NCBI GenBank assembly: GCA_033961575.1
Contig: CM066735.1
Location: 87,175,449 to 87,239,448 of the forward strand
DNA from: Aselliscus stoliczkanus
Lineage: Eukaryota; Chordata; Mammalia; Chiroptera; Hipposideridae
Reading direction: 5' to 3'
Length of the DNA: 64,000 nucleotides
A program made the position numbers and the translations under genes. How positions within the stretch are numbered: position 1 is the stretch's first letter; every line of letters begins with the position of its first letter. Positions 1 to 11,728 of the stretch are shown here, in pieces. The notes under the pieces are model-generated. The model saw only the letters and a program-made list of their open reading frames with translations. It was not told where the DNA came from and did not search any database.

Positions 1-1479
1 TCTTTTGTCTTATTAAAAACAAGCAAGACAAAGGTAATAAGGTTCTGTTTCTGCTTTTAGCTAAGCATTCATGTGAATGTAATTATAGCCATGCTCCATA
101 AACCTGACAGCCATTTTCAAACTTGATTGGTAGATTTTATGCAAGTTGCACATTATGCTGCACTGTTTGGGACACAAATGACAAATAAGTACAGCAACAC
201 TGAAATGTAGAGAACCACGTGGAGGCCCATAGAACACCAAAAACAGCTTCAAATATTCAAACTACAAGCGTGGAATGCCCACCACCTGAATGGTTGTCAT
301 TGGTCATGCTGAGCAGGCAAGCCTCTGCTTTCGGATCTAATCAACTTTGGAATGATTGTGAAGCCAACAGCTGTGTCAGAGCAGTTGGAAAACTAGATGT
401 AGAACAAAGGGGAAGACCTGTCTCTCTAGGTCATCTCCCTCTGGGATATCTTCGAAGCTTCAATGGAATGTATAAATATTTCATCCACTATTTTGTGCTA
501 CATTCTTCCGATGATATATATGTCTGACCCATTACTTTAAAAAGCACATTAATGTCCGCGTTTAATGGTGTCTCTTCTAACGGCCTGCCTCCTTTCTATA
601 ATGAACCCGGGGGGGTTGTAACCCTCAGTAGAATCTATGTCTGCTCTGTATAGCATCACAGGGTATTAAAATATAAACTCATTTTCATTCTGGGGGAGTA
701 TACCGTCCTTCGGGACAGCTGCTATCCTGCATGTTTTCTGTTTTTCGTTCTCTTTCATGTATATCAGTGAATGACAGCATGGCTTCTGAAAAAATGGCAT
801 GAGGAGGTAATGAGACCCTGCACTTGCTGACATCTGAAGGAAGCAGTGAGAGAAATTGAATGGCTAGGCATATGGAAAAAAGTGTGGGAAGAGGAGAGCA
901 GGTGTGAAACTACTGAAAGGAACTGAGGGTTCACACCTGGCTCTCTAATGCCTTCAGAATCTCAGAGTTGGGCCAGTGGGTTCAAAGACATGGAGTGAAC
1001 AAAAGCAACATGACCTCCTTCAATTGCTTGCTATTGTCTTTGCAAATTACAAGAAATTCCAGAGTTCAAGTGGATTTGAATAAATGTAACATATAATTCA
1101 GCATGATCCTCATTTGGCGATTTTCACTTTCTAATGTTGACCATACTTAAAATTTAAAAAGATGTGGGCTGGAACACTACAGGGTATCCTCCATGTTAGG
1201 AAACATAGGGTTTAAAAATATACTAGTTACATATTTTCATAATACGATCACTATAGTGTTCATTAATTGCCAGACATGTTTTCAGGTGAATTAGCTAAAA
1301 ATTTTAAATAATGGGGTTAATTGTTCATCTGGCATAAAAGCACAATGAATGCACTATATTCCTCTGTTCCCAGATACTTTGGATATTCTCAAGTGTTTCC
1401 GATCCCTAAATGTACAGCAAACTGCACAGGTAGAGTACAAATGCTTAAGAACAAATTTAGGTTGTTCTTATTAATTGAA
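1..1479. other. Unassigned sequence, no recognised gene or repeat
   Basis: I see no intact gene, exon-like block with splice sites, or repeat I can name. A 102-codon open frame at 219-527 (+) has no splice or homology support. Around 780-950 the wording (GGAAGAGGAGAGCAGGTGTG) faintly resembles very old LINE-derived sequence, but too weakly to name. Confidence 0.5.
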
Positions 1480-1900
1480 AGGTTCTTGTGCAGATAGGTC
1501 CCTGATAGGGTTTCCCTCGTGTCCATTCCTTGCAATCCCCCATCCTACATTAGAGGGGTGACTTGGTACACAGATTGTGTTTCCCCAGCCCCTGAGCCCG
1601 CTGGCTTCTGCCTGGGCTCCATATGGCTGGACAGTGGATAACAAGATGGAAAAGGTAGGTTATTCCCCCCCTTCTCTGCTTTTGGAGGCTTGTCTTAAAG
1701 CAGGTAGCTTCTCTATAGTTTCAGTTTCTCCTAACTGACACCAGTCTGGGGCTCCAGCAGCATAACTTTTTTGGATTTGCCCTCAACGTAGGGATGATAG
1801 TGCCATCCTGCAATGATAATTTCATAGTGTCCTGTTTGGCTTCTCAGTTCTTTCTTTACCTGTGTACACAATTTCCTGCACCAAATTCCTTTTTAAAAAA
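1480..1900. repeat. Possible ancient repeat, family not identified
   Basis: A moderately GC-rich block runs from about 1480 to a short A-rich stretch near 1890. Its style (CTGACACCAG, TTTACCTGTGTACACAATTTCC) is that of the 3' part of an old LTR or LINE, but I cannot place it in a family. No coding frame is visible. Confidence 0.25.
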
Positions 1901-1984
1901 AATAATTTGCATAGGTTCTGTATGTCTGGCAAGCCCTTCCCTGGTACAGCTCCACAGTAATCTATAAACTATTAATTTTTCTTT

Positions 1985-2640
1985 AATGCATTCAACACTT
2001 ATTGGTGACAGGTACCATTTTTGGCTGCTAGAGACATGGCGGTGAACAAGGCAAACATTACATCGGCTCTTGTAAAGTTTCTTAAGTCTCAGGAAGATAG
2101 ATAATACATAAAATATAAAATAACAGAATAGTAAGTGAAGTGCAGAGAACTAAAGCTAAATGATGTAAGGAGCACTACTTTAGCTTTGTGATGAAGAAGG
2201 GATGGAATATTACAGGTAGAAGCAGAGAAACTTGAGCAGGAAGGAGTTTAGCATAACGGAGCCACAGAGAAGCAAGGAAGACAAAACTCAAGAGTGGGCA
2301 GAGGTCAGGGATGGAGGTTGAAAATGGATCATGAAGGTTGGAATTTGAACTTTATTTTTCTAAGAGGGTTTGGAAGCCTTTATAGAGTTTTCAAAAGGAG
2401 CAGGTAGCATGATTTCATTTACAGTTTTAGAAAATCACTATGACTGCTTCTGGGGAAGTCAATTAGAGGAGGGCAGGGTGGAAACTTCTAGATGAGTCAC
2501 CTCTATTGCCAGGTGGCTGTGATGATGGTGAGTGGGCTGGGGGGAGGGGGTAGCCGTGGAAAGGGGAACAGTGTAACAGCTGTCAGAAGGAAGAGCAGAC
2601 AGGATTTTTGATGAATCGAATGTCAGGATAAGGATAAAAA
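1985..2640 (-). repeat. Ancient LINE (L2-like) remnant, antisense
   Basis: The block opens with a form of 'cattcaacacttattggtga' followed by 'ggcggtgaacaaggc', the reverse complement of an L2 3' end. It continues with the wording usual beside such copies (GCATGATTTCATTTACAG, GACAGGATTTTTGATGAATC). The 3' end of the element therefore lies on the left and the element is on the minus strand. It is heavily diverged, and the right boundary is approximate. Confidence 0.5.
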
Positions 2641-2662
2641 GAATGAAAGATAACCATGATAT

Positions 2663-2788
2663 TTGGATGAGTAACTAGATGGATACTTGAACCAAAAATT
2701 CATCTCAATCATATTTCTGTTGACTTGGATGAGTAACTAGATGGATACTTGAACCAAAAATTCATCTCAATCATATTTCTGTTGACTT
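2663..2788. repeat. Exact 62-bp tandem duplication
   Basis: Bases 2663-2724 are repeated without visible mismatch at 2725-2786, and identity carries two further bases to 2788. Each unit begins TTGGATGAGTAACTAGATGG and ends TTCTGTTGAC. There are exactly two copies. The lack of divergence implies a recent duplication or an assembly artefact. Confidence 0.9.
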
Positions 2789-3494
2789 ACTGAAGTTAAT
2801 TTCTTTTTTTTGGAAAAGTATTCATACATGCATATGAATCTGATATTGTTTCATTCCCCATTTTTTTCAGTTTCACGATCTTGACTTTTTTGAATAATCC
2901 AAGCCAGTTAAAATGGTCCTCCTGGGAATTTGCCTGATTGATTGCTCATTATTGAATTAAAGGCAAACTATTTTTTGCAGGATTACTACATAGGTGTCAG
3001 GGTGCCCTTCCAAGTGCATCAGTCAGGAGGCACGTGCTATTATTTAGATCCAATTGTGGGCGATTCTAAGTTTTGTTACTTAGTTAAAATGGTGGCTTTT
3101 AGTTTTAACCAACAAAATTCTTAACAGCCCTTGTTATCCTTAATAAATTCCTTAAATTAGAGAAACCTCTATGTGCTATATAAAATGTGAGAGCAGCCAC
3201 TTTACATAGTGGGCATAGAAAATGTCCACGCCCTTTAAGAATTTTATATTCAAGAAGGACCGAGCTCTGAACATATAGAGAAACTAGTAAAAGTGGTAGT
3301 GAATGAAGACAATATGTGTGTCCCTCATCTCAAGCAGCTGTAGCTAGATTCTCTTAATTATAACTCTTTGGAACATAATATGAGTAGAAAATGATATTCA
3401 GATCTATATTTAAATGACCACAAAAAGTAGATTCTTCCATGCATAATGCCAATCATTTGCTTGAAATACGTTCCACCAGCTGATCCTGTGAAAG
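2789..3494. other. Unassigned AT-rich sequence
   Basis: No gene, exon or nameable repeat is visible. A 60-codon open frame at 2942-3124 has no supporting signal. Confidence 0.5.
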
Positions 3495-3660
3495 GAAACT
3501 CATATGCAAATATTTATGCCAGATAATATGCTGGATATTCTTGCACTTGTTTTCTCAGTTAATCCTCAGAAAAAAATCTTGTGTTTTTTTTGTTTGTTTG
3601 TTTTTTCATATGAAGTAATAGAGACTCAGGAAGGTTCTGTAAGTTTCAATAGCTCAAATT
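3495..3660 (-). repeat. MIR SINE fragment
   Basis: The text runs 'taatatgctggatattcttgcact', then 'ttaatcctcag', then 'gagactcaggaagg'. This is the order of an antisense MIR: size/number phrase, 'aatcctca', then 'gaaactgaggca'. A poly-T/TTTG stretch interrupts it near 3583-3607. Confidence 0.5.
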
Positions 3661-5806
3661 CTCAGATTTAATTCTCAAATTCTGAAAATTAATATGTGCC
3701 GATTATTTAAATCTATATTTCTGTTGCTCTAAAATGCATGTACCTTCCATCCATGCCTTGAAGCTTCACAGAACCTGTCCTTCACTGACAAGTTTCAGGG
3801 TCATCATACTTTTTCTTGACTAGAGTTATGAAAGGGAATGGAAATACATTAAGACATGAATTGGAATATACAAACTTTGTTTTCATCTCGTCCTCTAAGG
3901 AAAGGTGGAAAAGGAAGTAGATCTTTCTTCCTTGTCCCTTTCCACTATAATAGCGTCTGGAAAATGATAAATAATCAATGAAAATCAGAGACATGATGCC
4001 ATGATTAAACTCTCAATGTAAGTTAAAATAAGTTATATAATGAATTCAAGTGTTCCTTTAAAAAACATTTTCATAGTCCACTAGAAAACCCTTTCCTATG
4101 ATTTTTAACTCATGGAAGCAATCCTTGATGGCTGCTTGGTATTGCTAAGCTCATTTAAAGGCTTAGCACCATTTATTTCAATCAAAAGATATCAACTAAG
4201 TTATGGCAAATATGGCATATGGAAAATTGGTCCTTACAATTGAGGGCAATGGAAAAATTGGCAGGAATACCACATATACATTCTTCCCAATTACTACAAC
4301 TGAACTATAGGTCAATTACAGTTGAGGATAACAATAATTGTTCAGTGTTCTTGTAAAAATTCCTGAGAGGAAACAGAATTGAATAAGATATAGCTCCTAC
4401 TCTTAAGTGGCTTATAATCTATTTAGCCCTTAGCTTTGAATAATAGCAAGAAATATTTCAACAAAATTTCTTTCATCACATTATGTTGGGGCTTAAAATT
4501 CCCTCAATTTGTCATGTCATGTCATTGTTTCAATCATCCTCAACTTTCTAAGGAAATATACTTTTTAAAAAAAAGCAAGTGTTGAAAATAGAAGACTTAA
4601 ATTAAAAAAAAATGATGAATACATATTTTCTTAGTGCAATCACTTTGTTCATTTTTTTAATGTCACTTTCTAACATGTCAGAATATTACAAATTCATGAT
4701 TAATGCAACAGGATTTTTTTCCTTTGGCTTTAGGCAAAGAAAAAAATTGACCCTCATACTTCAAATTTCTCACCTTTCAATTTTAGGAAATTGTTTGCTT
4801 GTCAGTCCTTTGATTTTGCACTTATTTTTGACTGTTTATCTTCCTCAAGGCATTAAGATCAGTGAACAGATAAAATGTTTATAAAATATTAAATATTTCA
4901 TTGTAAAATACAGAAATTTTCCCTCAAGGATCTCCAATTCTTTAAAATAACTGACTCTCCAGTTATCATAATATCTTCATTTGATAAGAAAAAGCCCCGG
5001 GATTTGATATTCAGGAGGGATAAAACTTAGCTATGCAGAATGTTTGAAGAAAACTTCCCAGGGTGACAAAATAGAATGACAGTGAGAGAGTTTTGAGAGC
5101 AAAAGACAAAGACAGAGAGAAAAACAGATGAGTTCTTGAATTTCCCTTCATCCTAGACTTTAAGTTATTGGAATTTCACTCCTACCCCCTTTTAAACATT
5201 AACACCAGTTGAAAAATCAATAATTACAAGAACACTGAAGACATCCTTCAAGAAAAGACAAGATATATGACTTCTATTTGGCTATGAAATTATCCACCTC
5301 TATGAATGAAAAATTCTCAGGTATTCTATATGCCTCTGTAAGTGAGGGGATTGGACTAACCCTTTTCCAGCTCTAAGGTTTCACACCTCCATGGCTAAAG
5401 TTTACAGATTGTCGTTCTAGCAACCTACTGCCCAAGGGACTCGGTATAGAGTGTCTCCATGACTTAGGGAGAATTTCAGATTATCTGACACAACTTTACA
5501 ATTTTTAAAACAATAGATTTCTTCTTTATGTTTATTTTCTAACCAGTGTGTGTATGTCTCTGTGTGTATTTGTGGTATACCTTTATATAGAAAACGGTAA
5601 AACCCTACTATCTCATATGCTGCAGTACAGTTAATTTGGACATAAGGCTATTAACAATTGACCCTAAAACTCCCAGTCAGCTGGCTGAGCTAGTTCACCC
5701 CACACATCTCATTAAGCTCTCAATAATATGAACAAATATTTTGTGCATTTGAATTTTTGGTCCCAATTTATAATGCTGTGTTGGAATTGCATTAATATGT
5801 CTGAGT

Positions 5807-5808
<2 letters not shown>
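3661..5808. other. Unassigned AT-rich sequence
   Basis: About 2.1 kb with no recognised repeat and no supported exon. Open frames at 3782-3994 (-) and 4612-4884 (+) are AT-rich chance frames with no splice signals. Confidence 0.5.
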
Positions 5809-5860
<52 letters not shown>

Positions 5861-5890
5861 TTATGTGTTTGTGTTTGTGTGTGTGTGTTT
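5809..5890. repeat. Compound (CT)n(GT)n microsatellite
   Basis: About 42 bp of CT dinucleotide passes directly into an interrupted GT tract. The two overlapping 73-76 codon frames across it are low-complexity shadows. Confidence 0.95.
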
Positions 5891-6729
5891 ATCTCAGCAA
5901 ACATAAAGTCAAAGGTGGTTACCTCCTATCTTGTGGTTTACAATGTGTTCTGTGTTAAGTGTGAAAAGATTTTGAAGAGTCAGTGGAAGGGGTCAGGAGA
6001 CAGGTTGCTATTTCCAAGATTCCATTGGACTTTCTGGATGCCACCAGATGCTTTCTGCTGCAGAAATATTTTCTGATCATTAGCTTCACACCTGCAGGAC
6101 ACTTCCCACCAATCCCAAAAGAGTCATCATTGAAAAGTCATTAAAGAAAAAGCATATTCAGATATAAGGAATACATCGTAATACCTAACCATTAGAAATT
6201 CTCACACACACAATGCAGATGGGCCTTCTCAAACAAGTCTCCATCCTAGTTTCTTTCTCAGCATTTTTATAGACAGGATTCTTTTTCTCTCCCCACTTGA
6301 ACATGAAAGAACAAAAGTAGATTCCCCAAAGGAGGAATCATTCATACTAAGTTATTTTATGTAGGTCACCTCTGATATGTTCTTGGTTGCATTTCAGCTG
6401 CTAAATTTCCCATGTCAAGCTTTCGGTTCTGATGGCTCTGCACATAAATTCTATTGCTTTCCAAAAGAATAATTGTTTAAATTCCCTGTTTGAATGTTGA
6501 TGGATTCTACACATTCCATAAATGCCTGATACATCATAGGTTATGTTAGGAGCATGATACAAAATGCTAGAATATTTTACTCTGAGCTGTCTCTGTGTAT
6601 GTACATTTTCATATGTTAATAGGCTGTTTCTCATTAAGCAAGTGTCTAATCCAAAGACAGTAACTATCACCTATATTCAAATAGATTATAAATGTATGTT
6701 CCTTGTTGTTGCCAGTCTCTCACATACCA
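5891..6729. other. Unassigned sequence
   Basis: I see no gene or nameable repeat. Open frames at 6401-6670 (-) and 6564-6776 (+) overlap on opposite strands without splice support. Confidence 0.45.
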
Positions 6730-7230
6730 GGTCAGTTTCCCTAACATTTTCCCTTCTCCAGATGTTAGTCTTTTAATTATGTCTTGAACCCATGCCCATC
6801 TCTCTACTCCAACTGTTATTGTTTTGGTTCAAGTTTTTGACAAGCCATTCTTTACCCCTAATCTTCTGATCTGCCCTCTATTCTACCAACAGGTGTTCCT
6901 AAAAAATAGACCTTGTCAATTCAGCTCTGCTTAAGAATATTCCCGGTTTCCTCACTACTTATTTTTTAAAAAAGATTTCAGTACCCAAACATGGCATTGA
7001 AAATCTCTGATCATCTGTTCCCAAATCTTTAATTCAGCTTCATTTATGTGTTCATTTAATCATTTAGCAATAGAAAGTGCCCTTGGTAAAATATTAAGTA
7101 CTCGAACAGAATGTAAATTTTGCAATGGTATAGATCCTGCTTATTTTATTACTAATGTTTAAAACATCTAGAACAGCATTTGACATTAGGTAGATGCTTA
7201 ACAAATATTTTTAAAATTAATGAATTCAGC
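6730..7230 (+). repeat. L2 LINE 3' fragment
   Basis: The block contains a diverged form of the L2 3' region: 'ggcattgaaaatctctgatcatctg', followed downstream by 'tagaacagcatttgacattaggtagatgcttaacaaatattt'. These correspond to the 'aaggccctccac' and 'agtaggcgctcaataaatatt' phrases of L2 in sense orientation. Old and indel-rich. Confidence 0.6.
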
Positions 7231-7524
7231 AATATTGGATGAAAGCTATTTATGTGCCACATGGACAGTCTGGCATTGGGAATCCAGTGATGAAAGCCAT
7301 TATCGTTATTTTTAAGGAGCTGCCCAGGTAAATAGAAATTTATAATGAATTCGGAATGTATCTATACATATGAATCTGGTTGCTGCAGTGATTAGCACCC
7401 AAGAAGCAGTCATAGTTCATTCATCTCTATGTACTTTGTTGCAAATTAAGGGTTCATTAAATGTTTACTAGATAAATTAAGCAAATAATGCAATTAGGGC
7501 AGAATGTCTGAAGTCTGTGCTGGG

Positions 7525-8200
7525 CAAATAACCACTGTCCCAAAGATGTTAAGATCCTAATTCCAGGAACCTGTGACTATATCACATTACATGACAAGGT
7601 AACAAATTTTCAGATGTGATTGAGGTTAAGCACCTAAAGATAGGGAGTTTGTGCTAGGCTACCCAGGTGAGTCCAATCTATTGACATGAGCTTTGAAAAG
7701 CGGAATGGGAAGGAAAAAGAGTAGATCAGAGAGAAATGACTTGAGAAGGACTGAATATGCCATTCCTGTCTTGAAGATGGAGGAAACGGGGCATGAGACC
7801 CCTTTAAAAGCTGGGAACAGGGCCGGCCCAGTGGCGCAGTGGTTGAGCGCTGGCTTGGGAAGCCAGCGGCCCCGGTTCAGGTCCCACATATGAGGGTCAG
7901 TGACTGCCCTCAAAAAAAAAAAAAAATTATAAAAGCTGGGAACAGCTGTCAGTTGACAGTCAACAAGATAATGGGATTTCAGTCCTACAACAGCAAGGAA
8001 CTGAATTTTGCCAACACCCCAAATGAGCAGGAAATGGAGGCTCCAGGAAGAAATGCAGCCCTGACAATCCCTTGACTTTAAAAGCCTGGTAGGATACGTA
8101 TAAGACATCAGACCTACAGAACTGTAAGATAAATTTGTGTTGTTTTAAGCCGTTGAGTTTGTGGCAATTTGTTATGGCAGCAATAGAAAGCAAATAAAAA
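7525..8200 (+). repeat. MaLR-type (ERVL-class) LTR, interrupted by a SINE
   Basis: The order matches a MLT1-like LTR: 'ttccaggaacctgtgactat', 'cagatgtgattgaggttaag', 'tggaggaaacggggcatgag', then 'gacctacagaactgtaagataaa', 'gttgttttaagcc' and 'ggcaatttgttatggcagcaat'. The polyadenylation-like region lies near 8128. A SINE at 7821-7929 splits it with a perfect target-site duplication. This appears to be a solo LTR with no internal region adjacent. Confidence 0.75.
7821..7929 (+). repeat. tRNA-derived SINE (short form), copy 1
   Basis: The head is GGCCGGCCCAGTGGCGCAG. The CTGGCTTGGGAAGCCAG stem is followed by a B-box-like GGTTCAGGTCC, then 'agtgactgccctc' and an A-rich tail. The insertion is bracketed by a 16-bp direct repeat TAAAAGCTGGGAACAG at 7805-7820 and 7930-7945, so boundaries are exact. 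A target-site duplication and A tail indicate L1-type retrotransposition. It lies inside a MaLR LTR and is therefore younger than it. Confidence 0.92.
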
Positions 8201-9588
8201 ACTCAACATATTCTTGAAAAATTGGCCAAAATGAACCTCTATTATGGCTTCCCATGACCAAAGGAAAATGATTGTTCCTAAAATTCTGACAGTACAACCT
8301 CAACATTTTTTTGTAATAGACATGCATAGATAGAAATTAGCTACATTTCCAGATAAAAGTGTTTTTCAGAAGAGAAATTTATATGAAACCATTTTCCAAA
8401 ACGATGATAGCTGATTGTATCATCAGAATTCGTGTCTTAGGAATTCATGCTGTACTGTAAAAAAGCTATACACTAGCCTTCAGAAGGTGTTTTCAAGTTT
8501 CTTTGCTTTTGAAGCTAACTCTGACATCAGGTATACTTCCGAGTTACCATCTTCCTCCAGGTCACTGAGCATCAGGAAAGGACCACATACAATGGTCCAA
8601 GATGGCATTGTGAAGGTAAGGAAACACAGGGTATACGTTAAATAGGAAATATCCTTAGCCATGAAAGAAAAAAATGGCAGACAGCTGCCATTTACATCCG
8701 TGTAGATCATTTACCTTACAATTGGCAAGTGTGGCTAAAACAAAGGTGGCACTCTGCTCATAGTCACGTGTTTGAGTATGGGGCAGTGACCTCTCAGAGG
8801 AAGACGCCCCTTGATGACAACACCTTAAGGCTGAACAGGTTATGCCAGGCACAACTCAAGAAGGTGCTTGTCATAAAGCCTATATCTATCATGAGAACAG
8901 CATCTCCTGAGGTTGTGCTATGCAGTGGCCCTAGCTAGACACCATTTTGGAATTTGCTCTCCAAGAATTCTCCAAGCAGGCTGCTTTCCCCCAAAAGGGA
9001 GAAATTGGAGCCAGATACAGAAATATTAAAAAAAAAAAAAAAAAAAAAAAGGAGACTAAGACCTGAGTTTTCAAGTGTAATAGAGGCAAAAGAAAGTGGT
9101 TTCTGGGTCCCACTCTCACAAAACCCAATGGAGGTTATAGGTCTCTGTCCCAAATAGAAGCAGAAGATAATTTGTGGAGTTCTAGGCACCAGATACAGTA
9201 TATACTATAGCCTTTTCTCAAGGCATGGAAATGAAAAACTCACCCAGAGCCATTCCTCCACATGTCAATGCCCCTCCAGAACCACTCAATTTGGGGTCCT
9301 CTCACTCCTTCCAGTTAGTTGTTCTTTATATTTTGTCCAGTGTTTACATTTGTTAACTGTAGAAAGTTTGATCTAACATGAGCTACTGTGTCATACTGGA
9401 AGCAGAATTCCTCACCAGGTTTATTTTTGTCACATGTGTCTGTTGTCACTGGTTTGGCCCAGAAATGTTAGTCATAAATACACAATCATATATTCCAGTT
9501 TTCCTCAAAGGGTCCAGATTTAAGCCTTTGTCCTGACACATTATCTTATTTAGCATTTGTACTAAATGAAGTATTCTGGCTTCAACTG
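8201..9588. other. Unassigned sequence with an A-rich tract
   Basis: A poly-A run sits at about 9030-9050. Sequence around 8740-9030 is more GC-balanced than its neighbours and could be an old LTR or pseudogene fragment, but I recognise no family. Short frames on both strands have no splice support. Confidence 0.4.
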
Positions 9589-9659
9589 TGCATGTGTGTG
9601 CATGTAAGTGTGTGTATGTGTGTGTGTATAGAGGGAGGGAGAGAGAGGGATAGAGGGAG
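9589..9659. repeat. (TG)n / (GGGA)n simple repeat
   Basis: An interrupted TG tract (about 9591-9628) passes into a purine-rich GAGGGAGGGAGAGAG stretch. Confidence 0.85.
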
Positions 9660-10106
9660 TCACCCTACACATAAGACATGTTAGGAAGAAAATTGTATCT
9701 TTCAGAAGAAAATCAAGAATAAAGATCCATGAGATATCAAGAAAAGTTTGCTTCCATAACTATATACCTTTTACTCAAAGAAAGAGAATTATTTTTCAAG
9801 ATATCCTGGGGACAGTAACCTATTTCTATGTTAATTACGATAATACTCTGCCTAAGCACTCTTCTGTCCAAATTCAATCCCATTTTCTCTCATCTTGTAG
9901 TTTGTATAAAGTGACAGTGTGTTCCTTTCTTCCTTAAAATCACCCTTTAAATACTTCAAGAGAATTAGGAAATTACCTCTTAGCCATATCTTGTGGACTA
10001 ACCCTAATACCTCTTTCTCCAATTATAAGTACTATTTCACTTTATTTTAATCATTTGATTTACCGTCCTTCACTCTGAAGAGCATTCCAAATCACCTTTT
10101 CAAAAT
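9660..10106. other. Unassigned sequence
   Basis: No gene or recognised repeat. The block may include diverged L2-like wording around 9870-10100 ('cattccaaatcacc', 'tctaagtctgacccc') that I cannot align with confidence. Confidence 0.35.
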
Positions 10107-10508
10107 CTAAGTCTGACCCCATGACTGAACAATTCCATTCACAGGTACATACTCAAGAAAAATAAGTACCCATGTCCATACAAAGATTGTGACAAGAACA
10201 CTCTTATCAGCTTTAATCCAAGTGTCCATCAACAGAAAAATGGATAAACAAATGGAAAGATATTCAGACAACAAACTACTACAAGCTATGAAGCTATGAA
10301 AATGAAAAACAACTATTACATGAAAAAAACATGGATGAACTTTAAAAACATGTTGCATGAAAGAAGTCAGACTACAAAGATTGTATTCCTTATGATTTCA
10401 TTTATCTGTAGTTTAGGAACAGAGAAAACTAATCTATGGTATGGCTACCTCTAAGTGTCTATATGTTTGTATGTGGGGATTTAGAGTTCGAGCAGTGTTT
10501 GCTTTGGA
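10107..10508 (+). repeat. Old L1 (L1M-type) 3' UTR, left part
   Basis: Typical old L1 3' sequence in sense orientation: 'tccaagtgtccatcaacagaaaaatgg', 'gaaagaagtcagactacaaag', 'tatgatttcatttatctg'. The copy is interrupted at 10513 by a solo LTR and resumes near 11005. Confidence 0.8.
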
Positions 10509-10512
10509 CTAG

Positions 10513-10989
10513 TATGGGGTTCAAAAACAAGCCACCCCAAGATGTGCTTCTGGGGTATGTGGATTATTTTGAGCTAAGGGCAATTTGAGCTTCAGGCTCA
10601 AGAGAAATTTCTACCCCTCTCTTTATCTAGAAGAACTTGAATTAGGACCCTTGCCCATAATAAGAGATTATCAGTGCTCATCTCTTTTTGACCCACCTAT
10701 ATGGCAGGATAGACTTCTTTACTATGTTTCTGTTATTATCCTGCCAGGACCCTTTGAAGCCCCCAAGGCACCTTCCTCATCCTTAGCTCAGGATGTCTTA
10801 CAGACCCATCTTCCCTTTCTATCTCTGAACCTCTCCTGGATGTGGGGTCTCTGACTCTCTCATGTATGCAGGGTTCTCTCACATATGTGCATATTAAATT
10901 TGGTTATTTCCTCTTGCCATCTCATGCCTATTTGATTATTAGATGCCAAAGAACCTTGAGGGTAGAGGAAAGGGTGTCCTTGTCTCACA
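10513..10989 (+). repeat. Solo ERV1-type LTR inserted in L1
   Basis: This 477-bp block is the same LTR family as the two LTRs at 13.6 and 20.2 kb. All three share the 'ccccaagatgtgc'-type start, 'acctagaag' region, 'ctctgaacctctc' and 'catgtatg' segments and a 'taaatttggttat' polyadenylation-type region. It is flanked by the 4-bp direct repeat CTAG (10509-10512 and 10990-10993), the length usual for gammaretrovirus-like insertions. The L1 3' UTR continues on both sides. A solo LTR is expected from recombination between the two LTRs of a former provirus. Confidence 0.85.
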
Positions 10990-11004
10990 CTAGAAAGGAA
11001 AGAA

Positions 11005-11195
11005 GGAAATTCCTAGGGGATATGGAAATATTTAATATCTCGATGTGGGTGGTAGTAACATGGATAGACATGTTATCATAACTCAACAAGTTGTTTGTGT
11101 GTGTGCACACACATGTGTACACATATGTATATATAATGAAATGCATACATATATGTATATATGTACAGATATGTATGGATGCATATGTGTATGAC
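11005..11195 (+). repeat. Old L1 3' UTR, right part, plus AT/GT-rich tail
   Basis: The L1 resumes with 'ggatatggaaatatttaatatctcgatgtgggtggtagtaacatgg', the usual phrase of L1M 3' UTRs. It runs into a GTGTGT/ACACAC/ATGTAT low-complexity tail from about 11090 to 11195. The two parts form one element split by the solo LTR. Confidence 0.7.
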
Positions 11196-11727
11196 AATCA
11201 AAGCCAAACATTGCCTCACAAAGAAAGGCCTGAATGATGAAAGACACAAAAACTTGCATCTGTAGCCTCTTAACTGCTTAGTGACTCCTAGTTGCTATTG
11301 ACAGAATAGACTGACTTCCTAATAGGATGGATGTAGGAAGAAAAGCCTCTGAGATTCTTGTGAAAATAGGGACTGTTCTCCAGCAGATACATGAAAACAC
11401 CATCAAGACACCTCCAGGTGGGAAAGTCCATCTGATGGGAGATGGGCTTTCCATCAACAAATGCTTCATATCATGACTGTAACTGACTTAAGAGTCAACA
11501 AAAAACCATAATAAAATGTGCCAACTTGACTGAGTGAAATATCTCTGGGTCCCTCATTTAAAATACCAGGTTGGAAGATTTGTTACAAGTTTAGAAAAAA
11601 GAGCAAGGGCATTGAGGTAGGATAGCCCTGGAAGTGTGTCAGTCCCATATTTCTACCTACCTATGTTACCTTATGAAATGTTAGCCTCAGGGGTCCAGTT
11701 ATCTCATCAGAAAAATGCGATTGTCAG
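11196..11727. other. Unassigned sequence
   Basis: No exon-like block or named repeat. The minus-strand frame at 11278-11469 has no splice support. Confidence 0.4.
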
Positions 11728-11728
11728 G

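Noticed and set aside
219..527. 102-codon plus-strand frame near the window start
   Set aside because: No promoter, splice sites or recognised domains; composition does not stand out.
5728..6076. Overlapping frames with Ser-Leu then Cys-Val repeats, resembling a signal or membrane segment
   Set aside because: Direct translation of the (CT)n(GT)n tract.
7821..7929. tRNA gene reading of the SINE head (A-box/B-box-like motifs)
   Set aside because: The unit recurs eight times with A tails and target duplications, so it is a retroposon and not a functional tRNA gene.
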